Assembly (NCBI GenBank): GCA_008680965.1
Contig: NAKE01000001.1
Span: 558,001 to 622,000 of the forward strand
From: Collinsella aerofaciens
GTDB lineage: Bacteria; Actinomycetota; Coriobacteriia; Coriobacteriales; Coriobacteriaceae
Direction: 5' to 3'
DNA: 64,000 bases
The notes below the pieces were generated by a model. It saw only the letters and a list, made by a program, of their open reading frames with translations. It was not told the origin of the DNA and made no database searches. This document shows positions 16,356 to 22,887 of this stretch, in pieces. Position numbers and translations under genes: made by a program. Within the stretch, counting starts at the first letter, position 1; every line of letters begins with the position of its first letter.

Positions 16356-16979
16356 CTACGCGTTGACAGCCATCGAGTGCCGGCCCGACTTTTCCAAGTA
16401 CTCGGCAAACTTGGCCTCGTCGCCCTTGTTCTTGTACTGCAGGGCCAACAGGTACTCCAAGCGGCAACTCTTAACCTTATCGTCGCCGGCCTCCTCGAGC
16501 ATGCGCTCCAGCTCGGGAATGTCGTTGTGGCGCTTGAGGATCATCGTGTCGTACATCAGCTGGCACTCGTGCGCGACTGCCTCGGCCTGACCGCCCTCAA
16601 AGCCCTTGATCTCGTGCAGGAGCTCCTTGGACTTTTTGCGGTCCTCCTGGCCAACGTAGTAGTTAAAGGCCTTAATGACCAGGTCGACGCGCTGCATCTT
16701 GGGCAGGTTGAGTCCCAGCAGCAGGTCGAACATCTCGCTGGCGCGCTCGTGGTCCTCGCGCAGCAGATAGGAGTTCAGGCGCAGGTAGTCGCGGTTGTAG
16801 CGCGGGTACAGCATGCTGGTGAGTTTGCCGTCGAGCAAACGATCGAACTCGTCCCACTGCTTGGCGGCCATGAGCTGCTGCAGGCGCTTAAACGTGGTGC
16901 GTTTTTTGACGCTAAAGAACACCGACACGGCGATGCAGATGATAACGACGGCGGTCCAGAGTGTGCGGGAATCGGGCAT
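16356..16979 (-). CDS. Membrane-anchored helical-repeat (TPR-like) protein of unknown function
   Basis: 207 residues. One N-terminal transmembrane helix (LWTAVVIICIAVSVFF, about residues 7-22) is followed by a basic stretch and an entirely alpha-helical soluble part with TPR-like spacing (for example KQWDEFDRLLDGKL, HERASEMFDLLLGL, DEAKFAEYLEKSGR). I do not recognise a named family. It probably faces the cytoplasm as a protein-interaction scaffold. It stands alone between tRNA-Leu and the PTS IIB gene. Confidence 0.75.
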   Translation of the reverse strand: MPDSRTLWTAVVIICIAVSVFFSVKKRTTFKRLQQLMAAKQWDEFDRLLDGKLTSMLYPRYNRDYLRLNSYLLREDHERASEMFDLLLGLNLPKMQRVDLVIKAFNYYVGQEDRKKSKELLHEIKGFEGGQAEAVAHECQLMYDTMILKRHNDIPELERMLEEAGDDKVKSCRLEYLLALQYKNKGDEAKFAEYLEKSGRHSMAVNA

Positions 16980-17142
16980 ATTAGGGTCCTTAGTCGCTCA
17001 TAAAGCGAGCGGTATGACAACACGTACTGGATGTATTATACGCAGCGCGCAAGCAAACTGGCATAAAAGCTCATCGAGGCTGAGTGCCATCGCTCGCTGC
17101 GGTACACTTACCTAAAGTAAACCATGAAGGGAGACATTACCT

Positions 17143-17430
17143 ATGAAGAAGATCGTTTTGGCTTGCGGTGCTGGCGCTGCTACTTCCACGCTCGTTGCCC
17201 AGAAGGTCGCCACCCTGCTCGACGCCAACGGTTATGCCGGCAAGTATGAGATCGTGCAGTGCGCCATCTCCGAGGCCAAGGATTACTGCGACGAGGGCGC
17301 TGACCTGCTGATCGCCACCACCGTTGCCCCCGAGGGCCTCACCTGCCCGTACGTGAGCGGCGTGCCCTTCATGACCGGCATGAACCGCGTCGCTGCCGAG
17401 AAGGCCGTCCTCGACGTTATGGCTCAGTAG
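17143..17430 (+). CDS. Stand-alone PTS EIIB component (galactitol-like)
   Basis: 95 residues with the EIIB phosphocysteine loop at the N-terminus: VLACGAGAATSTLVAQKV, Cys8 being the likely phosphorylation site. The length and the CPYVSGVPFMTGM C-terminal region fit the GatB-like IIB fold. No IIA or IIC gene is next to it; only a VOC-family gene follows after 11 bp, with probable cotranscription. It could serve a transporter elsewhere or be regulatory. RBS AAGGGAGA lies upstream of ATG 17143. Confidence 0.85.
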   Translation: MKKIVLACGAGAATSTLVAQKVATLLDANGYAGKYEIVQCAISEAKDYCDEGADLLIATTVAPEGLTCPYVSGVPFMTGMNRVAAEKAVLDVMAQ

Positions 17431-17441
17431 GCGCTGCCTGT

Positions 17442-17816
17442 ATGAGTGAGCAGAACGCCAACCCGGTCGAGCTCTTTGGCATGCGCGTTGCCCATGTGGG
17501 CATTAACGCCACCGACCTGGCAGACGCCCTGGAGATCGCGGAGCTGTTCTCGACGATGATGGGCCTGCCCGTCATCGAGACCCCGGTTTCGTACTTCAAC
17601 GATTCGCTGGTCGAGGTCATGAAGCAGAACGGTCGTGGCGCTAAGGGCCACATCGGCTTTGCCGTCAACGACATCGATGCGGCCGAGAAGTGGTTTGCCG
17701 AGCGCGGGCTCGAGGTCAACGAGGAGTCGCGCGTGCTGCTGCCCGACGGCGGCACCAAGCTCGTGTACTTTAAGCGCGAGTTCGCCGGCTTCGCCGTGCA
17801 CCTGTGCCGCGAGTAG
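17442..17816 (+). CDS. VOC (glyoxalase/bleomycin-resistance) family protein
   Basis: 124 residues with one vicinal-oxygen-chelate module: the N-terminal VAHVGINATDLADALEIAEL, then GHIGFAVNDIDAAEKWFAER and the final FAVHLCRE. Histidine and glutamate positions typical for metal binding are present (H in VAHVGI, E in SLVEV). The substrate is unknown. Because it is cotranscribed with a PTS IIB gene it may act on a sugar-derived compound; this is inference from position. Confidence 0.8.
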   Translation: MSEQNANPVELFGMRVAHVGINATDLADALEIAELFSTMMGLPVIETPVSYFNDSLVEVMKQNGRGAKGHIGFAVNDIDAAEKWFAERGLEVNEESRVLLPDGGTKLVYFKREFAGFAVHLCRE

Positions 17817-17840
17817 CGCACAAGCTGCTATAGCTAGCAA

Positions 17841-17877
17841 AAAGGGATAGAGCCGCGTGGCCCTATCCCTTTATTTA
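17841..17877. terminator. Terminator between VOC gene and histidine kinase gene
   Basis: AAAGGGATAG (17841-17850) pairs with CTATCCCTTT (17863-17872), followed by ATTTAT. The stem also has an A-rich left flank and can serve the convergent kinase gene. Confidence 0.85.
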
Positions 17878-17892
17878 TGCCGAGGGGCATCC

Positions 17893-19188
17893 CTACCGCG
17901 GCAGGCGAATCGTAAAGCGGCTGCCGACGCCCTCGACTGAGGTCACGCCAATGACACCGCCATGGCTATCGACGATCCACTTGGCAATGGCAAGCCCCAG
18001 ACCCGAGCCCTGCGCGCCGGCATCGCGTGCGTTGTCGGCGCGATAGAACCGTTCAAAAGCGTGAGCTGCAGATTCCTGGTTCATGCCGATGCCCTCGTCC
18101 TCAACGCTTATGTCGATCGTGCCCGCGCCCGCATCCGGCGCTACGCCAAACGTGATGGGCGTGCCCGCATCCGAGTACTTGGCGGCATTTTGCACGATCA
18201 CGCGCAGAGCCTGCTTCACGAGCGCCACGTCGACAGGCGCGTCGCAGCACGGGTCGTTGGCAAATGCAGCGTCAAAAGCCAGCCGATACGTGTGCGCGGC
18301 GTCGATCATCTGTGATTCCTCGCATACCTCGCCGACCAGTGCAGCCAGGTTAGTATTCGCGCGCCGCAGCACGGTGCGGCCGGCATCGCCGCGTGCCAAA
18401 AACAGCAGCTGCTCCACGAGCTCCTGCATGTGCTCGCTTTCGGCCTTGAGGGACGCGATGGATTCCGCCAGCACGTCCGGGTCGTCTTTGCCCCAGCGGT
18501 CGAGCATGTTTACGTAGCCCTGAATCACCGCTATGGGCGTGCGCAGCTCGTGGCTTGCATCGTTGACAAAGCGCATCTGCTGCAGCTTGGCCTCTTGCAT
18601 CTGGCGCAGCAGGCGGTTGAGCGCGACCTCGATGCTTGCCAGGTCGGCGTCGCCGGTGGTGACGCTCGGCGAGTCGACGCTTGCGCGCTCGATGGCCTGC
18701 TCCAGCGTTTCCATCTTGCCGCCGGAGAGCTGCATACGGCCGAGCTCGTCCACGCGCAAGGCCAGGTCGTTGAGCGGCGCCATGGTGCGGCGCACGCGCC
18801 TCGCGCCGCCGAGCATGTTGAGCACGCTGATGACCTGCCAACCCACAACGACAAGGTAGAGAGGCCATAGCGTGACGAGGACCTGCGCGAGGGGGAAGGT
18901 CTTGCTGGTGCGCGCAAGCTCGACGGTATAGGTGAGCGTTGTCAGGTCCCAGCCGCGCGCGGGCGTCAGCGACATGCCGTGAACGGTGGCGCCGGGAATC
19001 CAGCCTGCGGTAAACGCGCTGTCGGGCAGCGTCTGGTTGTATCCATAGACGAGGATCGCCGCCGCAATCACCATCAGCAGCAGATCGAGCCAGACGTAGC
19101 TCATCAAGCGGCGCCACATATAGCCCCAGTTGATGGCGCGGGCGATGGAGGTGACGCGCTTGGCCTCGGTGTTACGCGCGGCAGACAT
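17893..19188 (-). CDS. Sensor histidine kinase (OmpR-type partner)
   Basis: 431 residues. Two transmembrane helices (LLLMVIAAAILVYGY near 32 and VLVTLWPLYLVVVGWQVISV near 100) enclose a short extracytoplasmic domain. A HAMP-like region leads to the H-box NDASHELRTPIAVIQGYV, N-box IVQNAAKYS, G1 EDEGIGM, F-box FERFYRADNARD and G2 GSGLGLAIAKW. It autophosphorylates on the H-box histidine and passes phosphate to the upstream regulator. Start ATG 19188 overlaps the regulator gene by 17 bp, showing translational coupling. The signal is unknown. Confidence 0.95.
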   Translation of the reverse strand: MSAARNTEAKRVTSIARAINWGYMWRRLMSYVWLDLLLMVIAAAILVYGYNQTLPDSAFTAGWIPGATVHGMSLTPARGWDLTTLTYTVELARTSKTFPLAQVLVTLWPLYLVVVGWQVISVLNMLGGARRVRRTMAPLNDLALRVDELGRMQLSGGKMETLEQAIERASVDSPSVTTGDADLASIEVALNRLLRQMQEAKLQQMRFVNDASHELRTPIAVIQGYVNMLDRWGKDDPDVLAESIASLKAESEHMQELVEQLLFLARGDAGRTVLRRANTNLAALVGEVCEESQMIDAAHTYRLAFDAAFANDPCCDAPVDVALVKQALRVIVQNAAKYSDAGTPITFGVAPDAGAGTIDISVEDEGIGMNQESAAHAFERFYRADNARDAGAQGSGLGLAIAKWIVDSHGGVIGVTSVEGVGSRFTIRLPR

Positions 19189-19957
19189 AGCCCACCCCGC
19201 GCACGGTCTGGATGATGCGGGCGCTGCCGGCGTCTTCGATCTTGGCGCGCAGGTGCGCAATGTGCACGTCGACGTTGTTGGTGTCGCCCACGTATTCGTA
19301 GCCCAGCGCTTCGTGCGCGATGCGCTCGCGCGTGAGCACGGTGCCGGCATGCGCCATAAGCAGGGCGAGAACGTCGAACTCGCGGGCAGTCAGCACGATG
19401 GGCGAGCCGTCGACCGTGACTTCGCGGCGGTCTGGGTCGAGCGCGACCGAGCCCACGGCGAGCGTGGCGGGGGAGGGAGAGGCAGCGGTCTGGGCCGTGT
19501 CGGTTGCCGGGGACATTGTGGCGATACCGGCAGCCGTGCCGCTTGCTACGCCAGCCCTGGCGCCGGCGCCGCCAACGCCCGAAGCCGTCCGCGCGGCCTC
19601 CGAGCGCTTCAGCGCCACGCGGATCCGTGCGAACAGCTCCTCGATCGCAAACGGCTTGGTCAGGTAATCGTCGGCGCCGGCATCGAGCCCGGCAACCTTA
19701 TCCATCACGGCATCGCGCGCGGTGACCATGATCACCGGCACGTCCTTGTGCTTGCGGACACGCCGCAGGACCTCCATGCCGTTGAGTTGCGGCAACAGCA
19801 CATCGAGCAGAATCAGATCGTAGTCGCGCTCCAGTGCCAGGTCCACGGCGGTGCGGCCGTCGGCGGCGTGCTCCACCTGGTAGCCCTCGTGTTCCAGCTC
19901 GAGCGTCACAAAGCGGGCGATTTTCTCCTCGTCCTCTACGATCAGAATCCGTGCCAT
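19172..19957 (-). CDS. OmpR/PhoB-family response regulator with long linker
   Basis: 261 residues. Receiver domain (1-120) with phosphoacceptor Asp in DLILLDVLLPQLNG, the threonine in MVTARD and lysine in LTKPF. The C-terminal winged helix (about 165-261: REVTVDGSPIVLTAREFDVL to the end GVGYVCRA) binds DNA. Between them is an Ala/Gly/Thr-rich linker of about 45 residues (ARAGVASGTAAGIATMSP), far longer than the usual 5-20. First gene of the two-component operon. Confidence 0.95.
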   Translation of the reverse strand: MARILIVEDEEKIARFVTLELEHEGYQVEHAADGRTAVDLALERDYDLILLDVLLPQLNGMEVLRRVRKHKDVPVIMVTARDAVMDKVAGLDAGADDYLTKPFAIEELFARIRVALKRSEAARTASGVGGAGARAGVASGTAAGIATMSPATDTAQTAASPSPATLAVGSVALDPDRREVTVDGSPIVLTAREFDVLALLMAHAGTVLTRERIAHEALGYEYVGDTNNVDVHIAHLRAKIEDAGSARIIQTVRGVGYVCRA

Positions 19958-19975
19958 GCGTGCCCCCGTCTGCGA

Positions 19976-20518
19976 TTACTTGTCGTCGTTCAGATTTTGC
20001 TTGATGTCGTCCGCGGCATTGGCAGCGCTGTCCATCAGGTTGTTGATGCTGCCGGGCACGTCGCCGTCGCTATCGATGCGGTAGCGCATGCCAAAGAACA
20101 GGCCAAGCAGCATCAGCCAAATCGTGGCGCCCCAGGCAAACAGCGCGACGATGGGAATCAGGATGGGGATGTTGAGGATGATCGCATCGCGGCGCGTGGC
20201 GATAAACTTGGTGTCCAGGCTCAGGCGGAAGAGCTTTTTGAGGTACTCCCACACGCTGTCCATCTTCTTGGAGAAGTCGGTCTTTTCGCTCGACTTTTCA
20301 TAGGCGGCCTGCGCGGCGACCATCTCGGCCGAGGGCTCATCGGCCGGCGCGGACTCGGTGGCGGCGTGCGCCGACGTGGTCTGGGTCTTGCCCTGCGACT
20401 CGAGCCAAATAATGGCATCCAGAACGTTGCCGTCAGCGGCGTCGAGCGCGGCCTTGGCATCGGTGTAGCTCACGTTGCACTTGGTGCGGATGGTTTCAAC
20501 TTTTTCGAGGTCGTTCAT
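19976..20518 (-). CDS. DUF4342 protein with UBA-like N-terminus
   Basis: 180 residues. The first about 45 residues (LEKVETIRTKCNVSYTDAKA, then DGNVLDAIIWLE) resemble a UBA/TS-N fold as found in DUF4342 proteins. After a low-complexity linker comes a transmembrane hairpin (IILNIPILIPIVALFAWGAT and IWLMLLGLFFGM) and a polar tail. Function unknown; the domain pairing suggests a membrane-tethered adaptor. It lies directly upstream of the two-component operon (18 bp) and may be cotranscribed with it. Confidence 0.8.
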   Translation of the reverse strand: MNDLEKVETIRTKCNVSYTDAKAALDAADGNVLDAIIWLESQGKTQTTSAHAATESAPADEPSAEMVAAQAAYEKSSEKTDFSKKMDSVWEYLKKLFRLSLDTKFIATRRDAIILNIPILIPIVALFAWGATIWLMLLGLFFGMRYRIDSDGDVPGSINNLMDSAANAADDIKQNLNDDK

Positions 20519-20699
20519 GACCTGTCCTTTCGTTCGATGGGCGCGACGCCGGACGATCTGCCCGGGCGCGAGCGTTGCGTTCGGCGGCCTGCGCTGCGCG
20601 GCGCCGCCCTTGGTCGAACTCTATAGTGCAGGTTATAGATTAAGCGATTCTTGAGCCAAGATTAATGTTGGATGAGTTTTTGGGTGGGTACCGTCAAGA
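20519..20699 (-). promoter_or_regulatory. Upstream region of the DUF4342 / two-component operon
   Basis: No gene is seen. The minus strand has AAAGGACAG as ribosome binding site before 20518 and an AT-rich promoter candidate around 20620-20670. It ends at the IS256-family element. Confidence 0.4.
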
Positions 20700-22035
20700 T
20701 TCTTTCGCAAATTGATTTAGCCGTCCTCGGCCCCGTCCTGTTCTAGCCCTCCGCCTTTCCCCTCAGCTCGTCCATCTCCTCCAGCTTCGACATATCCAAG
20801 TACCTCCTCTTGCCCCACTCGTGCTCTACTATGTACTTCAGCCTCGCCGTCACCAGCATGAGGGCCGAGTTGCCGTCCGGGAAGGTCCCGACGACCCTCG
20901 TCCTCCTCCTGATCTCGCGGTTGATGCGCTCGATCCCGTTGTTCGTCCTGATCCGGCGCCAGTGCTCCGGCGGGAATTCCGTGTAGGCAAGCGTCTCGGC
21001 GAACCCGTCGCGCACCGTCCTCGCGGCCGCCCCGAGCCGCATCGACTCCAACTCGTCCGCCACCTCCCCGGCCTTCCTGCCGCATGCCTCGCGCGATTCC
21101 TGCGCGTGGATCGCCTTCAGCATGCGCGCCACGGCCTTCCGCCTGGTCACGGGAACCTTTCCCAGCACGTTGCGGTAGAAATGCACCGTGCAGCGCTGGT
21201 AGCGGGCCCCGGGGAACACCTCCTCGAGCGCACCGAGCATCCCCGCGCACTTGTCGCCGGTGACGAGCCGCACGCCGGAGAGCCCGCGCGCCTTGAGCCA
21301 GGAGAAAAACTCGCGCCAGGACTCAGCGGACTCGGTGTACCCCTCGGAGCAGCCAATGACCTCCCGGTCGCCGGCGGAGTTGACGCCGATGGCGACCAGC
21401 ACGGCCACGTTCTCGTAGGACCCTCCCCAGCTGCGCTTGAGATAGATGCCGTCGACGAAGACGTAGGGGTAGCCGCCGTCGAGAGGCCTCTGCCGCCAGG
21501 CCTCGATGGACGCGAAGGCCCTCTCGTTGAGGTTGGAGACGGTGCCGGAGGACACCGGCGCTCCCCACAGGAGCTCGGAGACGTCCTCGATCCTCCTGGT
21601 GGAGACGCCCGCCAGGTACATCTCGACGATGGCCTCCTCGACCGAGGTCTCCCGCCTGCGGTAGCGCTCGATGACGGCCGTCTGGAAGGTCGCCCCACGG
21701 AGTTTCGGCACGCTGAGCTCGACCTCGCCGGCGCCTGTGACGAGCCTCCTCGTGTAGTGGCCACTGCGGTAGGCCTCCCGGCCCGCCGTCCTCTCGTAGC
21801 GCTCGGCCCCGACGAGCTCGGACGCCTCCTCGTCGAGCAGAGCGTTGAGCGTCTCTTCGACGGTCCTCCTCACCAGATTCTTTATGTCGTTGCGCAGCGA
21901 CTCCTCGTCGACTGATACGATGTTCGCAGACACGGCCCGTGCCCCCTTCGTCGGTGATTTGTTGTTTAGTCGCTAGAAATCATATGACGGGGCGCGGGCC
22001 GTGTTCCGCTATGCGGTTGTCAATTTGCGAAAGAA
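20700..22035 (-). mobile_element. IS256-family insertion sequence, complete
   Basis: A 1336-bp element bounded by perfect 16-bp terminal inverted repeats TTCTTTCGCAAATTGA (20700-20715) and its complement (22020-22035), containing one full transposase gene on the minus strand. Size and single-gene structure are typical of IS256. No 8-bp target duplication is visible (CGTCAAGA left, ATTATGCG right), so one flank may have been rearranged after insertion. Confidence 0.93.
20743..21933 (-). CDS. IS256-family (Mutator) transposase
   Basis: 396 residues, full length, with the DDE triad in FVDGIYLKRSW, VTGDKCAGML and NGIERINREIRRR. The C-H pair typical of the family follows the second Asp (RYQRCTVHFYRNVL). 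The N-terminal part (TVEETLNALLDEEASELVGA, then SGHYTRRLVT) is the DNA-binding region. There is no frameshift or stop, so the element may be active. Confidence 0.96.
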   Translation of the reverse strand: MSANIVSVDEESLRNDIKNLVRRTVEETLNALLDEEASELVGAERYERTAGREAYRSGHYTRRLVTGAGEVELSVPKLRGATFQTAVIERYRRRETSVEEAIVEMYLAGVSTRRIEDVSELLWGAPVSSGTVSNLNERAFASIEAWRQRPLDGGYPYVFVDGIYLKRSWGGSYENVAVLVAIGVNSAGDREVIGCSEGYTESAESWREFFSWLKARGLSGVRLVTGDKCAGMLGALEEVFPGARYQRCTVHFYRNVLGKVPVTRRKAVARMLKAIHAQESREACGRKAGEVADELESMRLGAAARTVRDGFAETLAYTEFPPEHWRRIRTNNGIERINREIRRRTRVVGTFPDGNSALMLVTARLKYIVEHEWGKRRYLDMSKLEEMDELRGKAEG

Positions 22036-22131
22036 ATTATGCGTCACCTTTGGGTGGTGTGAGGGAGGAGCGGAATGTGTCTATTGGGTTGCGCGGGGGA
22101 GAAACGACTCACCTTTTGGGCTGCTGCCGAA

Positions 22132-22311
22132 GAGGTCTAATACTTTTCCGAGAAGTGAACGAGCTAAAACGGACCCCCGAAGCATCGACACTTTAAGGAC
22201 ATCGTTTCCTGCGGTTTCGATACTGGAATCCTGCGATTTTGCCGACGAAAAATGTGGATGCTTCAGGGGTCCAAAAACAGACGTTCACTTCGCGGAAAAG
22301 TATTAGACCTC
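22132..22311. repeat. 180-bp MITE-like nested palindrome
   Basis: Outer 30-bp arms (22132-22161 with 22282-22311) begin GAGGTCTAATACTTTTCCG and differ at one base. Inner 16-bp arms GGACCCCCGAAGCATC (22171-22186) pair with 22257-22272, also one mismatch. The centre is non-coding, 70 bp. No open frame fits. Size and terminal repeats suggest a non-autonomous element or a large structured RNA, lying beside the IS256 copy and upstream of the NUDIX gene. Confidence 0.85.
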
Positions 22312-22446
22312 GATAGCGGGGGATGGGGTGCCGGTGCAAAACGGCGTTATGGGTTGGTCGAGCAGGTGGTTTTGAGGCGACTGGGACATGGCGGGCGGTC
22401 GATCACCTATACTGGTTGGGCTCAACTGGAGAGGTGATAACTAGTT

Positions 22447-22842
22447 ATGAAGTCAATCAATGTTGCAGCAGCGATTATTCAGAAGGACGGGAAAATCCTG
22501 AGTTGTCAGCGCGGCTATGGCGAGTTTAAAGACGGCTGGGAGTTTCCGGGCGGAAAGCTCGAATCGGGCGAGACCGGCGAGCAGGCAATCGTGCGCGAGA
22601 TTCAAGAAGAGCTCGAGGTCACAATCGGTAACCTCGCCTATCTTTGCACGGTCGAACACGATTATGAGACGTTCCACCTGTCGATGCAGTGCTACCTGGC
22701 TAACATCCTTTCCGGGGAGTTCAAAGAGCACGCTCATGAGGATATGAAATGGCTTGATACCAATAACCTGTGGGATGTCGATTGGCTTCCGGCGGACGTT
22801 AAGGTTGTCGATGAGCTCGAAAAGAAGCTCGGGCTTAAGTAG
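22447..22842 (+). CDS. NUDIX hydrolase, MutT-like
   Basis: 131 residues with a canonical Nudix box, GKLESGETGEQAIVREIQEE followed by LEV (about residues 37-59), and WEFPGG before it. MutT/NTP-pyrophosphohydrolase subgroup, converting NTPs such as oxidised (d)GTP to NMP plus pyrophosphate. Start 22447 is preceded by GGAGAGGTGATAACTAGTT. It is convergent with the PLD-helicase-DUF3427 gene and shares its terminator; the pairing may be functional. Confidence 0.93.
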   Translation: MKSINVAAAIIQKDGKILSCQRGYGEFKDGWEFPGGKLESGETGEQAIVREIQEELEVTIGNLAYLCTVEHDYETFHLSMQCYLANILSGEFKEHAHEDMKWLDTNNLWDVDWLPADVKVVDELEKKLGLK

Positions 22843-22846
22843 ACAG

Positions 22847-22885
22847 AAGGAGCGGGTGCCATATGGCGACTCGCTCCTTTTTTGT
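22847..22885. terminator. Terminator between NUDIX and helicase genes
   Basis: AAGGAGCG (22847-22854) pairs with CGCTCCTT (22872-22879), followed by TTTTTT. Convergent genes on both sides. Confidence 0.85.
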
Positions 22886-22887
22886 TA

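Noticed and set aside
20692..22043. Target-site duplication of the IS256 element
   Set aside because: The 8 bp outside the two inverted repeats do not match (CGTCAAGA against ATTATGCG).
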